Below, piece after piece: positions 43,302 to 52,394 of a DNA stretch of 54,480 nt; within the stretch, counting starts at the first letter, position 1, and every line of letters starts with the position of its first letter. The stretch lies in contig NZ_JACSQT010000014.1 of the NCBI RefSeq assembly GCF_014836495.1, positions 1 through 54,480 on the forward strand, in the 5' to 3' direction. Below the pieces are notes generated by a model. That model was not told where the DNA came from, did not search any database, and was given only the letters and a program-made list of their open reading frames with translations. A program made the translations under genes and the position numbers. The DNA comes from Cytobacillus stercorigallinarum. Lineage in GTDB: Bacteria; Bacillota; Bacilli; Bacillales; Cytobacillaceae.

Positions 43302-44648
43302 TTAAACTAATATTAACCAAAGAATCATTGTTGTAATGAGGGTAACAATCCCCTGTAATAAGGTTGCCATTGTCTGTGCTTTATAAGCATCTGTCACTTG
43401 CATCCCTGTGAACTGTGTTACAACCCAGAAATAGCTATCATTTACATGACTTACTGCCATTGCTCCTGCACCAAGCGCCATGACCACGAGTGCTAATGGG
43501 ACAGCTCCTTCAATTCCAACTACTGGAAGCATTGGAGCTATTAGCGATGACGTTAACACAAGAGAAGTCGTTGACGATCCTTGCGCTGTCTTTAAGGCCG
43601 CTCCGATAATAAATGGGATAAGTAGGAATAACACCCCTGTAAAGACATCAGAAATATCCCACCCTTGAATGATATCTGCAATGCCTGAATTTTTAATCAT
43701 TGTTCCAAATGAACCACCGACACCAGTAATTAATAGGATCGGTGCAGCATCTAATAATCCTTTACCTACCCAACCGGTTAAAGTTTCTTCATCTAATTTC
43801 GGTAATAACGGCAATGCAACAACTATACCTAGTAATAAAGCCATCACTGGATTACCTAAGAAGATAAAAAATTGAGCAAAGCCACCATCAAAGTTTAACA
43901 ATGAAATAACCGAGCCCAGAGCAATTAATAGAATCGGAAAGATTATTGGCAAGAATGCTTGAAAGGTTGAAGGCATTTTACCAAAAGAGGCCACTACCTT
44001 ATCGTAATCAAATTCTTCTGAACTATTATCTTCTGGTACTTCAATTTTTGTTGCTACTTTGACAGACCAAAAGTACCCAACTGCTGCAGCTGGTATTGCA
44101 ACGATAAAACCAATCAGAATAACTGTACCTAAATATACATCTGCACCAATGTTCCCTGCAGCTGCAATGGGTCCTGGTGTAGGAGGTACGAGGGTATGAG
44201 TAGCATAAAGCCCTGTTGCTAATGCAACTGACATAGAAGCCATAGCTACTTTAGCTCTCTTAGCTAGCGCTTGTCTTAAACTATTCAAAATAATAAAACC
44301 AGAATCACAAAAAACAGGAATAGAGACGATAAAACCAATAATGCTCATAGCTAATTGTGGTCTTTTCGGACCAACAATTCGTAAGACAACTTCCGCCATT
44401 CGATAAGCAGCGCCGGCCTTTTCTAGAATCACACCAATAATCGTACCAAATACGATGACTAGACCAATACTAGTCATTACACCACCAAAGCCTGTATTGA
44501 TGCTCTCTATAATTAACTCAAAAGGCATTCCCGATGCAAAACCTACGAATAAAGCACCAATAAGTAAGGACATAAATGGGTGGATTTTGAATTTAGCTGT
44601 AGCCAAAACTATAATTAACACACCAATAGCAATAATTAAAAACAACAT
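43302..44648 (-). CDS. GntP-family permease (probable glycerate or sugar-acid symporter)
   Basis: This 448-residue GntP-family proton symporter has about 12-14 helices. Typical stretches are the PVFCDSGFIILNSLRQALAK segment, ATGLYATHTLVPPTPGPIAA and SHVNDSYFWVVTQF near the end. It lies 25 bases downstream of a glycerate kinase gene, which suggests glycerate (or a glycerate-yielding sugar acid) as substrate, unlike the second GntP at the right end of the window. GGAGGG precedes the ATG. Confidence 0.88.
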   Translation of the reverse strand: MLFLIIAIGVLIIVLATAKFKIHPFMSLLIGALFVGFASGMPFELIIESINTGFGGVMTSIGLVIVFGTIIGVILEKAGAAYRMAEVVLRIVGPKRPQLAMSIIGFIVSIPVFCDSGFIILNSLRQALAKRAKVAMASMSVALATGLYATHTLVPPTPGPIAAAGNIGADVYLGTVILIGFIVAIPAAAVGYFWSVKVATKIEVPEDNSSEEFDYDKVVASFGKMPSTFQAFLPIIFPILLIALGSVISLLNFDGGFAQFFIFLGNPVMALLLGIVVALPLLPKLDEETLTGWVGKGLLDAAPILLITGVGGSFGTMIKNSGIADIIQGWDISDVFTGVLFLLIPFIIGAALKTAQGSSTTSLVLTSSLIAPMLPVVGIEGAVPLALVVMALGAGAMAVSHVNDSYFWVVTQFTGMQVTDAYKAQTMATLLQGIVTLITTMILWLILV

Positions 44649-44673
44649 TGTATTACCCTCCTAACAAGCTATT

Positions 44674-45810
44674 TTATATATTGTAAGCAAGATACGTTCT
44701 TATCACTCGTTCTGCCGCTGACTCGAGTAACTCTTCTGTTCGGGCCATCGCTTCTTCTAAATCCATAGGGCCTGTTGTTAAACTATGCACACTTGTGATT
44801 CCGTACTGATACAACTCATCGATCCCTTTACCTATCGATCCAGCTAATACGAAAACAGGTGCTCCCTCAACCTTTGCTGCCTCAGCTACACCCATAGGTG
44901 TTTTCCCTGAAGCTGTTTGGTAATCACACTGCCCTTCGCCAGTAAACACACAAGTTGCTCCCTTTAATTTCTCTCGCAACCCTGTATACTCAATAACAAT
45001 ATCAATACCTCTTTTCATTTCAGCAGGGAAAAAGGCTTGAAAAGCGCCCCCAATACCACCAGCTGCACCTGCACCCGGCCGATCATGTAAGCGAACTTTA
45101 GTCGCTTGTTCAATCACATTTGCCCAGTTAACCATATAACGATCTAACATCTCGACCACTTCAGGACTTGCCCCTTTTTGAGGACCAAAAACATGAGAAG
45201 CGCCATTAGGACCAACAAACGGATTCTGTACATCAGAAGCGATTAGAAATTGACAATCCTTAATCCGCGAATCAAGAGAGTCTAATTGAACAGTCGTAAC
45301 CTTGCCTAACGCTTCGCCACCAAGACCAATTTCTTCTCCGGCATCGTTCATCATTTTTAGCCCTAGAGCTTGTAACATACCAGCTCCGCCATCATTGGTA
45401 GCGCTTCCACCAACTGCTAAAATAAAATGGCGATATCCATCATCTAACGCTTTCTTAATTAATTCCCCTGTGCCAAAAGTTGTAGCAATCAATGGATTAC
45501 GTACACTTTTATCTATCAGCTCTAAACCGGAGGCACTTGCCATTTCAATGACACATGTTTTTTCATCGCCGAGTACACCATACTCCGCCTCGACCTTTTT
45601 GTGTAATGGACCCATTACACTAACTTTTACCTTCTGTCCCCCCGTTGCGGATACAAGACTATCCATTGTTCCTTCTCCACCATCCGCTACAGGAACAGAA
45701 ATAACTTCACACGAGGGAAGCGCTTTCTTAACACCTCTAGCAATTGCTTCTGCAGCAGAAACACTTGATAAGCTACCTTTATATGAATCAGGTGCAATAA
45801 CTACTTTCAT
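44674..45810 (-). CDS. Glycerate kinase (GarK/GlxK family)
   Basis: This glycerate kinase of about 378 residues has the family opening MKVVIAPDSYKGSLSS. GGEGTMDSLVSATGG follows near residue 48, with AVGGSATNDGGAGMLQALG near 130 and VFTGEGQCDYQTASGKTP near 285. It phosphorylates D-glycerate to 2- or 3-phosphoglycerate; GarK/GlxK-type enzymes usually give the 2-phospho product. ATG at 45810 has AGGTGG eight bases upstream. It is divergent from a CdaR-type regulator that probably controls it. Confidence 0.92.
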   Translation of the reverse strand: MKVVIAPDSYKGSLSSVSAAEAIARGVKKALPSCEVISVPVADGGEGTMDSLVSATGGQKVKVSVMGPLHKKVEAEYGVLGDEKTCVIEMASASGLELIDKSVRNPLIATTFGTGELIKKALDDGYRHFILAVGGSATNDGGAGMLQALGLKMMNDAGEEIGLGGEALGKVTTVQLDSLDSRIKDCQFLIASDVQNPFVGPNGASHVFGPQKGASPEVVEMLDRYMVNWANVIEQATKVRLHDRPGAGAAGGIGGAFQAFFPAEMKRGIDIVIEYTGLREKLKGATCVFTGEGQCDYQTASGKTPMGVAEAAKVEGAPVFVLAGSIGKGIDELYQYGITSVHSLTTGPMDLEEAMARTEELLESAAERVIRTYLAYNI

Positions 45811-45996
45811 AAAATCGCCCACCTAACATCTATTGTGTTATCCTTATTATAATTATGTGTTATACTATTTGTCATCGGTATGGTTGAACAAAAAAACAGA
45901 TTATTTTGGATTAATTTTTATCTATTATAAACAGATTGTGATATTATTTTACTGATATATAACAAACGAAATGAAGAGAATAAGGATGGGCCATAT

Positions 45997-47085
45997 ATGT
46001 TAACACGTGAAATTGCCGCAGAAATTGTTAAGCAAACCATGGTTAGACTGGATAGGAATATAAACATTATGGATGATAGAGGCAAAATTATTGCATCTGG
46101 TAATCCCGATCGAATCAATACGATTCATGAAGGAGCAACCGAAGTTTTACGTACTGGTAGAGCTGTCACCATTAGTGATAAGGATATTCAGTGGAAAAAT
46201 TCATATCCCGGTGTTAACCTACCTATTCATTTTCAAAAAAAAATCATCGGTGTGATTGGCATTACTGGTGACCCAGAGGAAATTTTCGAATTTGGTGAGT
46301 TAGTAAAAATGATTACAGAGATGATGATTCAACAATCTTTTAGTTTAGATCAGTTAGAATGGCAACAAAAAGCGAAGGATCATTTATTCGATGATTTATT
46401 ACAGGACTCCATCGAATATCCATCAATTGAACAACGATTTAAATTATTTGAGATTCAACTTTTGCCCCCCTTTCAAGTGTCAGTCATTAAAACAGATATG
46501 CCTAAATTGAAAAAAAATGACTTTATCCAATGGGTGGAGAGATTTTTTCCTAAAGAGAATACATTGATTGGTTTCCTAGGGATAAATCAACAATTTATTC
46601 TTCATACAGGCTTAACAGAGATACAAATCATGAATCGCTACCAAAATTTCATTTCATTTATAGAAGAAAAACAACTCACTGCGAGAATTGGATTGGGTGC
46701 GAATGTAAATACTGTCAATGACATTCATCATTCCTATCAGCAGTCGATTTCAGCTTTAACGTTAAGTGATGAGTCTTCTATTTTTTCCACTTTTAAAGAA
46801 ATTGAAGCACAAGCATTACTGAATGAACTGAGTGAAGCATCTAAAACCTACTATTATACAAGAGTACTGAATGGACTTTCGGAGAAACTCATTGAAACAC
46901 TTGAAAGCTTGTTTGCAAACAATTTAAACCTTGGAGAGTGTGCAAAAAGTTTATTTATCCATAGAAACTCACTCATTTATCGGTTAAAGAAAATCAAAGA
47001 AATAACCGGATATAACCCACAGCATACTCTCGATGCGATTACACTGCAACTTGCGATTTGGCTTAGGAAAATGCATAAAGAGTAA
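45997..47085 (+). CDS. CdaR-type sugar diacid regulator
   Basis: This 362-residue activator has an N-terminal diacid-recognition domain (about 1-135, with GKIIASGNPDRINTIHEGA), a middle GGDEF-like linker, and a C-terminal PucR-type helix-turn-helix. The last reads LGECAKSLFIHRNSLIYRLK, near 320. CdaR of E. coli activates galactarate, glucarate and glycerate genes; here it is divergent from glycerate kinase. The divergent gap (45811-45996) is AT-rich and contains two TATAAT-like hexamers. Confidence 0.88.
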   Translation: MLTREIAAEIVKQTMVRLDRNINIMDDRGKIIASGNPDRINTIHEGATEVLRTGRAVTISDKDIQWKNSYPGVNLPIHFQKKIIGVIGITGDPEEIFEFGELVKMITEMMIQQSFSLDQLEWQQKAKDHLFDDLLQDSIEYPSIEQRFKLFEIQLLPPFQVSVIKTDMPKLKKNDFIQWVERFFPKENTLIGFLGINQQFILHTGLTEIQIMNRYQNFISFIEEKQLTARIGLGANVNTVNDIHHSYQQSISALTLSDESSIFSTFKEIEAQALLNELSEASKTYYYTRVLNGLSEKLIETLESLFANNLNLGECAKSLFIHRNSLIYRLKKIKEITGYNPQHTLDAITLQLAIWLRKMHKE

Positions 47086-47136
47086 AACACCTTCCTTACT
47101 TAATGGATGGTCCCCTTCTCTAGTGTTCCAGCCAAA

Positions 47137-47162
47137 AAAAGCTCGCCATCTGGTGAGCTTTT
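47137..47162 (+). terminator. Terminator of the CdaR-type gene
   Basis: AAAAGCTC and GAGCTTTT form the stem with inner CCA/TGG pairs, about 50 bases after the stop codon. Confidence 0.7.
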
Positions 47163-47185
47163 CTCATCTATATTGCCTTAAAATT

Positions 47186-47228
47186 AAAAAATGCAACGCT
47201 AAACGATAGCCGTTGCATTTTTATTTTT
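47186..47228. terminator. Bidirectional terminator before the alanine symporter gene end
   Basis: AAAAATGCAACG and CGTTGCATTTTT are exact 12-bp arms around a 12-base loop with T-rich flanks on both strands. It lies 42 bases past the symporter stop. Confidence 0.85.
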
Positions 47229-47269
47229 GTGAAAATCAAATAGACTGCTACTTTAATGAGCACATTCAC

Positions 47270-48637
47270 CTAACCTACCACTGATTGATTCTTCGCTTCT
47301 TGCTTCTCCTTTTGCCTGATCGCTTTAAATTTTTTCGTCTCAGATACAATCACTGGAGACAAGAATAAGAGTGCTATTAAGTTAGGCAGAGCCATCAACG
47401 CATTGAATATATCTGCAATTCCCCAAACTAACTCTAATTCAAGACCTGCTCCTACCATAACAACAGCAACGAAAACAATTTTATAAATCCATGTGTTTTT
47501 ATCACCGAATAAATAACCAAAACACTTCTCTCCATAATAAGACCAACCAATAATTGTTGAATAAGCAAATAGTATAATACCGAAAATAACAATATAATTA
47601 CCTACATGTGGAAGGAAGAATTCAAATGCTTCTCCAGTTAGAGAAGAGGCATCGCCATGTCCAACATATATGCCGCTCATTACAATCGCAAGACCTGTTA
47701 CAGTACATACAATCAATGTATCAATAAATGTGCCCGTCATTGATACGAGTGCTTGTCTTCCTGGATAATCCGTTTTCGCAGCCGCTGCTGCAATCGGTGC
47801 AGATCCTAAACCAGCCTCATTGGAAAATACCCCACGAGCAACACCGTATCGAATAGCCATCCCAATTGCACCACCGGCTGCAGCAGAAGGGTTAAACGCT
47901 TCTTTAAATATAAGGGCAAAAGCTGCAGGAACCTCTGTTATATTTAAAATAATTATAAGCAGTCCACCAGCTAAATAGAACAAGGCCATGAATGGAACGA
48001 AAATTCCGGTAATTCTCCCGATACCTTTAATTCCACCTAATAAAACAAGACCTGTTAACACCATTAGAACAAAGCCTGTTAGCCAAGGATTAATATTAAA
48101 ATTTGCTTGAAGTGAACCCGCTACTGTATTTGCCTGCGTCATATTACCAATGCCAAAGGAAGCTAAAAAACCAAACAAGGCGAATAAAACAGCTAACCAC
48201 TTCCACCCAAGCCCTTTTTCAATATAATACATTGGTCCACCTGATATTTCTCCTTTGTGGTTCGTCACACGATATTTAACAGCCAATATCGCCTCTCCAT
48301 ACTTGGTGGCCATTCCAAAAAAGGCTGCTACCCACATCCAAAATAGAGCACCGACACCCCCCATTAAAATAGCCGTTGCTACACCCGTCATATTCCCAAT
48401 TCCAAGGGTAGCTGCCATTGCAGTCATTAGCGATTGGAAGTGAGAAATATCTCCATTATCTTTCTTGCTATTCTCACTTTTACTAAAAGCAAGCTTCAAT
48501 GCATAAGGTAAGTCTCGAACTTGTAAAAGCCCTAACCTAATAGTAAGAAAAATACCTGTCCCAACAATTAGAATAAGGGTGATTGGGCCCCATACAAAGT
48601 TCCCTATCATTTTAACTATTTCATGAAACAACTCCAT
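47270..48637 (-). CDS. Sodium:alanine symporter family (AGCS) transporter
   Basis: This protein of about 455 residues is an AGCS-family sodium-coupled importer of alanine or glycine, with roughly eleven helices. Family stretches are SLMTAMAATLGIGNMTGVA near residue 75, GGPMYYIEKGLGWKW near 135, and YGVARGVFSNEAGLGSAPI near 260. I chose ATG at 48637 because AGGAGG is seven bases upstream; the open frame continues to 48682 without a site. It is monocistronic with a terminator on its left and a 24-bp palindrome about 140 bases upstream. Confidence 0.92.
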   Translation of the reverse strand: MELFHEIVKMIGNFVWGPITLILIVGTGIFLTIRLGLLQVRDLPYALKLAFSKSENSKKDNGDISHFQSLMTAMAATLGIGNMTGVATAILMGGVGALFWMWVAAFFGMATKYGEAILAVKYRVTNHKGEISGGPMYYIEKGLGWKWLAVLFALFGFLASFGIGNMTQANTVAGSLQANFNINPWLTGFVLMVLTGLVLLGGIKGIGRITGIFVPFMALFYLAGGLLIIILNITEVPAAFALIFKEAFNPSAAAGGAIGMAIRYGVARGVFSNEAGLGSAPIAAAAAKTDYPGRQALVSMTGTFIDTLIVCTVTGLAIVMSGIYVGHGDASSLTGEAFEFFLPHVGNYIVIFGIILFAYSTIIGWSYYGEKCFGYLFGDKNTWIYKIVFVAVVMVGAGLELELVWGIADIFNALMALPNLIALLFLSPVIVSETKKFKAIRQKEKQEAKNQSVVG

Positions 48638-48775
48638 CCATTCTCCTCCTTTTTTTATCTTTTGATGTAAATAATTCAACATTAAATGAATGATAGTATG
48701 ATCAAAGTGCTTGAAGGATCTGTTAAAACGTTACTACATTACTCAACTAAATGAATTCTAAATTTTTATTCTAAT

Positions 48776-48799
48776 ATGAATATTATATCTAATATTCAT
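48776..48799. promoter_or_regulatory. 24-bp palindrome upstream of the alanine symporter gene
   Basis: ATGAATATTA and TAATATTCAT are exact 10-bp arms separated by TATC. It lies about 139 bases upstream of the symporter start in an AT-rich control region. No T run follows, so an operator is more likely than a terminator. Its regulator is unknown. Confidence 0.45.
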
Positions 48800-48969
48800 C
48801 CTTTTCGACAGACTTTTATGATATTTTTCTATCTTAGTCAATATTCGAGTAGATTTTCAAAATTAGTAACTGAGGTGACAAAATGCAAATGTAATGAAGA
48901 AAAGAAACTATATTAAAATCCGATTCTTTACCTTTATAACGGAGAAATTATTGCGTATGGAATCAAGGA

Positions 48970-49203
48970 GTGGAACCTATAAAAGAGACTATAGACCCAT
49001 TCCGATCAAGGCTGGTAGTATCAGCACAACAAGCGGGCAAAACGCCAAAGAGTATGTCTCGTAAAGTGACCCGCGCAGACAACACTTTGCAAGCAATGTA
49101 TTATGGTGAAGGAACTAGTAAGCTATGGAGATTTAAAAAGGCGAATGGTAAAATATATCTACGAACGTTCAAAAGAAAAATTGGCTGGAATGAGCCCTGT
49201 TGA
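48970..49203 (+). CDS. Hypothetical 77-residue basic protein (doubtful)
   Basis: This open frame encodes a 77-residue basic protein containing SRLVVSAQQAGKTPKSMSRK and ending RKIGWNEPC. It has no membrane segment, and I do not recognise the family. GTG at 48970 overlaps the only AAGGAG, so its start is poor. A strong hairpin (49181-49225) overlaps its end, which is unusual for a coding region. It lies alone between the divergent symporter gene and the convergent GNAT gene. It could be real, a remnant, or part of a small RNA. Confidence 0.35.
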   Translation: MEPIKETIDPFRSRLVVSAQQAGKTPKSMSRKVTRADNTLQAMYYGEGTSKLWRFKKANGKIYLRTFKRKIGWNEPC

Positions 49204-49225
49204 ATACCAAACTCACTCCAGCCAA
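49181..49225. repeat. Hairpin overlapping the end of the 77-residue ORF
   Basis: TTGGCTGGA-TGAG and CTCA-TCCAGCCAA pair over 13 bases with one mismatch. No T run follows directly; the next terminator begins 14 bases on. Confidence 0.55.
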
Positions 49226-49238
49226 TCAGCTCCATAAT

Positions 49239-49273
49239 AAAAAAGTAGGCAATCACCGTCACCTACTTTTTTT
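49239..49273. terminator. Bidirectional terminator before the GNAT gene end
   Basis: AAAAAAGTAGG and CCTACTTTTTT are exact arms with T runs on both strands, four bases past the GNAT stop codon. Confidence 0.85.
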
Positions 49274-49276
49274 GTT

Positions 49277-49549
49277 TTAAGCTTGCACTTCCCGATATTC
49301 TGCCTTCTTCTTAAATAAGGCAGCGACAAAGGGACAAGCTGGGATAATTTTTTTATTTTGACTTTTCACCTCTTGCACAACCGAATCCACTAGTTGTTCA
49401 GCAAGACCTGTCCCTCGTGCTTCTTCCCCTACATATGTATGTTCAATAACAATGGTGTGATCGTCTCTTTCTGCAAAAGTAACTTCTCCTTGTTCCTTCC
49501 CACTATCATCAATACCATAATGACGATTACTTGCTTTTTTAATTTCCAT
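49277..49549 (-). CDS. Small GNAT-family N-acetyltransferase (YjdJ-like)
   Basis: This 90-residue minimal acetyltransferase of the GNAT_ArsC/YjdJ type keeps the acetyl-CoA-binding core HTYVGEEARGTGLAEQLVD and the final KIIPACPFVAALFKKK strand. Such short GNATs (COG2388 group) have unknown acceptors. GGAGGTGTGAG precedes the ATG. It is monocistronic with a bidirectional terminator directly after its stop. Confidence 0.86.
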   Translation of the reverse strand: MEIKKASNRHYGIDDSGKEQGEVTFAERDDHTIVIEHTYVGEEARGTGLAEQLVDSVVQEVKSQNKKIIPACPFVAALFKKKAEYREVQA

Positions 49550-50044
49550 GTCTCACACCTCCTTCATTCATTTTCTTTTTTCAAACACGACCGTACATAC
49601 ATTTGAGCACTATACATTTTTAATTATAGTATGTCCAAACCCATAATGGGATATGTGGTTGTTTTTTCTTCACCCGAATAAACGCTATTGGGTTCGTTGT
49701 ATGGATATGGCCTACATGGGCACATCTAGGGTTCGTTTTCTAGAGCCGTTATTGCAGTTGACGAAGGGGCTTTTGATGCATTAATTCTTGAACCTGCGAA
49801 GCATAAGTGGTTTGAGGCTTACGACAATCTAAAGCATGTATCCATTGACTATCTCATAACTTTGAATGGGTATCATTTCACCCTTCTCTTCATTGATATG
49901 TGACATAGTGACGAATGATTTATTTTAAATAGTGAATAATAATTTAAACCCTTATATTTACTAAAAATACCTTTCTAAGAGGATTCACCCGCCTCCTTTT
50001 CTCCATTTCCTCCTTAGCGAAAAAAAACAATTCTTACTAACGCC
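49550..50044. other. Long intergenic region with a decayed reading frame
   Basis: About 500 bases separate the GNAT gene from the gluconate promoter. They hold the interrupted frame at 49631-49903 described separately. The remainder is AT-rich without recognisable repeats or RNA genes. Confidence 0.5.
49631..49903 (+). pseudogene. Possible gene remnant with two in-frame stops
   Basis: A 91-codon plus-strand frame runs from MSKPIMGYVVVFSSPE through a TAA, then a TAG. It continues as SRAVIAVDEGAFDALILEP and AKHKWFEAYDNLKHVSIDYL to a final TGA at 49903. The last part of about 58 residues has protein-like composition, which suggests a decayed gene. I do not recognise its family, and chance cannot be excluded. 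Confidence 0.35.
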
Positions 50045-50072
50045 TTGAATAATCGAGAATTCGAGATATAAT
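50045..50072 (+). promoter_or_regulatory. gnt operon promoter
   Basis: TTGAAT (50045-50050) and TATAAT (50067-50072) are separated by 16 bases and lie 35 bases upstream of gntR. The -10 hexamer touches the GntR operator, so bound GntR would block polymerase. Confidence 0.75.
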
Positions 50073-50088
50073 ACTTGTATACAAGTAT
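50071..50088. promoter_or_regulatory. GntR operator of the gluconate operon
   Basis: ATACTTGTATACAAGTAT is a perfect 18-bp palindrome identical, as I recall it, to the operator of the B. subtilis gnt operon. It begins within the -10 hexamer and ends 18 bases before gntR, giving autoregulation relieved by gluconate. Confidence 0.88.
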
Positions 50089-50106
50089 ACTAAATGAGAA
50101 GGTGTC

Positions 50107-50835
50107 ATGATGAACGAACCAATGGAATTTCTCTACCCTTCCAAATGGCTCACGAAAGCTTCGACAGGTGAGCGCGTTGTAAGTGAATTAAGGATGCAAA
50201 TTCTCTCAGGACGTATTGAAAGCGGTACCATTCTTTCAGAAAATAAATTAGCTGCAGAATTTTCAGTAAGTCGATCACCAATAAGAGAAGCATTAAAGAT
50301 TCTTTCTGCTGAAAATATTATTCGTCAAGAACGAATGGGTGCAGTCGTCATTGGTTTATCCGAGAAAGAAATAGAAGAAATATATGATGTGCGCATTCTT
50401 ATTGAAACGTTTATCTATCAACGGCTTGTACGTTCAGATATTACTGACCTTGTAAAGGAACTCAATAAGATTTTAGAAATGATGAAAGTCTCTATTAAAT
50501 ATAATGATGCAGATGAATTCTCACTTCAGGATTTACAATTTCATGAAACAATTATTAGAGCCGCTAATCACTCTTATATATTAATGATCTGGAATAATTT
50601 AAAACCGGTCATGGAGGGGATGATTCTTTTGTCCATGCGCAAGCGTTTTAAAGAAAACCATCAGGATTTCGAGCGAATTTTCACAAACCACGCACTCTAT
50701 ATTGAAGCAATTGAGAAAAAAGATAAAACATTAATGATTCAATCTCTCCATCAAAATTTTGATGATGTGCAAGGACGAGTTGAAGATATGTGGAAATCCC
50801 AAGAGATACTTGCAGAAGGGGGCGGAACAAAATGA
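50107..50835 (+). CDS. gntR: Gluconate operon repressor GntR (FadR/FCD subfamily)
   Basis: This 242-residue repressor has an N-terminal winged helix (about 18-85, with LAAEFSVSRSPIREALKILS) and a C-terminal FCD ligand domain (about 90-225). The FCD domain carries the metal-binding helices DLQFHETII and later SLHQNF. It is first in gntR-gntK-gntP, downstream of its own operator. ATG codons at 50107 and 50110 are both possible. Its last base pairs overlap the gntK start (ATGA). Confidence 0.92.
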   Translation: MMNEPMEFLYPSKWLTKASTGERVVSELRMQILSGRIESGTILSENKLAAEFSVSRSPIREALKILSAENIIRQERMGAVVIGLSEKEIEEIYDVRILIETFIYQRLVRSDITDLVKELNKILEMMKVSIKYNDADEFSLQDLQFHETIIRAANHSYILMIWNNLKPVMEGMILLSMRKRFKENHQDFERIFTNHALYIEAIEKKDKTLMIQSLHQNFDDVQGRVEDMWKSQEILAEGGGTK

Positions 50836-52379
50836 CCACCTATATGTTAGGTGTAGATATTGGAACAACCAGCACAAAGGCTGTTCTTTTTACAAAAGAC
50901 GGGAAAGTCATTCAAAAAGAAAATATCGGCTACCCATTGCATACACCGGATATGTCTACAGCTGAGCAAGACCCTGAAGAAATTTATCAAGCGGTCAAGC
51001 AGGCGATAACGAACATTATGAAAAAAAATAGCGAAATGATGCCAGCATTTATTTCCTTTAGTAGTGCCATGCATAGCTTAATTGCTATCGATGAAAATGA
51101 TCAACCATTGACCCCATGTATTACATGGGCCGATAATCGTAGTGAATCATGGGCACATAAAATTAAAGATGAATGGGGTGGCCATGAGATTTATAAGCGA
51201 ACAGGGACCCCTATTCATCCAATGTCCCCATTAAGTAAAATAACATGGATCACAAACGAACGCCCAGAAATAGCCAATAGAGCGAAAAAATACATTGGTA
51301 TAAAAGAGTATATTTTCAAGAAGTTTTTTAACCAATATGTTGTTGATTATTCTATCGCATCAGCAATGGGGATGATGAATCTTACTGAATTAACATGGGA
51401 CAAAGAAGCTTTAAAGATAGCGGGCATTCGCGAGGACCAGCTATCCACCCTGGTTCCCACAACTCAGATATTCACACAATGTGACAGTGAGCTTGCCTTA
51501 CAAATGGGACTTGATCCCCATACCCCTTTTGTTATCGGTGCAAGTGATGGTGTTCTCTCTAACCTTGGTGTCAATGCAATTGGTAAAGGGGAAATTGCCG
51601 TCACCATCGGAACTAGTGGAGCGATTCGTACGATTATTGATCGTCCGCAAACAGACGAAAAAGGGCGGATTTTCTGTTATGCCCTAACGGAAGATCATTG
51701 GGTCATTGGTGGCCCTGTTAATAATGGAGGGATTGTCCTCCGTTGGATTCGTGACGAGTTTGCCTCATCTGAGGTAGAGACTGCCAAACGTTTAGGACTC
51801 GATCCATATGAAGTGTTAACGAAAATTGCTGAACGTGTGAGACCGGGCGCAAACGGGCTTATTTTCCACCCTTTCCTTGCAGGTGAAAGAGCACCTGTAT
51901 GGAATCCAGATGTTCGGGGATCATTCTTTGGTTTAACCCTTTCACATAAAAAAGAACATATGATTCGCGCTGCATTAGAAGGTGTCATTTTTAACTTATA
52001 CACTGTTTTTCTCGCTCTTATGGAGTGTATGGACGAACCTGTTACGCGTATTCAAGCGACAGGCGGATTTGCCCGCTCTGCCGTTTGGCGCCAAATGATG
52101 GCGGATATTTTTGACTCTGAAGTGGTCGTACCTGAAAGCTATGAAAGTTCCTGCTTAGGTGCATGTATCCTTGGGTTATACGCTACTGGTGAAATTGATA
52201 GTTTTGCAGTGGCTTCTGACATGATTGGTAGTACACATAAACATACACCAGATGAAGATGCAGCCAATGAGTATCGTCAACTAATGCCTAGCTTTATCAA
52301 CCTGACAAGAGTATTAACAGAGGAATATACAAAAATCGCCAACTATCAAAGAGGCTTGATAGGGAAAGATAGCGAATAA
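50832..52379 (+). CDS. gntK: Gluconokinase GntK (FGGY family)
   Basis: This 515-residue FGGY-family kinase phosphorylates gluconate to 6-phosphogluconate for the pentose phosphate pathway. It matches the Bacillus GntK length (513). The N-terminal MLGVDIGTTSTKAVLF phosphate-binding motif, AVTIGTSGAIRT, and GGFARSAVWRQMMADIF near the end are family marks. It starts at 50832, overlapping the gntR stop as ATGA, with GGGGGCGG before it. The longer open frame from 50790 is inside gntR and is not used. Confidence 0.95.
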   Translation: MTTYMLGVDIGTTSTKAVLFTKDGKVIQKENIGYPLHTPDMSTAEQDPEEIYQAVKQAITNIMKKNSEMMPAFISFSSAMHSLIAIDENDQPLTPCITWADNRSESWAHKIKDEWGGHEIYKRTGTPIHPMSPLSKITWITNERPEIANRAKKYIGIKEYIFKKFFNQYVVDYSIASAMGMMNLTELTWDKEALKIAGIREDQLSTLVPTTQIFTQCDSELALQMGLDPHTPFVIGASDGVLSNLGVNAIGKGEIAVTIGTSGAIRTIIDRPQTDEKGRIFCYALTEDHWVIGGPVNNGGIVLRWIRDEFASSEVETAKRLGLDPYEVLTKIAERVRPGANGLIFHPFLAGERAPVWNPDVRGSFFGLTLSHKKEHMIRAALEGVIFNLYTVFLALMECMDEPVTRIQATGGFARSAVWRQMMADIFDSEVVVPESYESSCLGACILGLYATGEIDSFAVASDMIGSTHKHTPDEDAANEYRQLMPSFINLTRVLTEEYTKIANYQRGLIGKDSE

Positions 52380-52394
52380 AAAGGAGAGAGAACT

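Noticed and set aside
45302..45826. 174-codon plus-strand frame opposite glycerate kinase
   Set aside because: It is an antisense shadow of a conserved enzyme with no ribosome binding site.
50790..50831. Upstream extension of gluconokinase
   Set aside because: It lies inside the gntR coding sequence; the ATG at 50832 gives the usual GntK N-terminus and a normal ATGA overlap.
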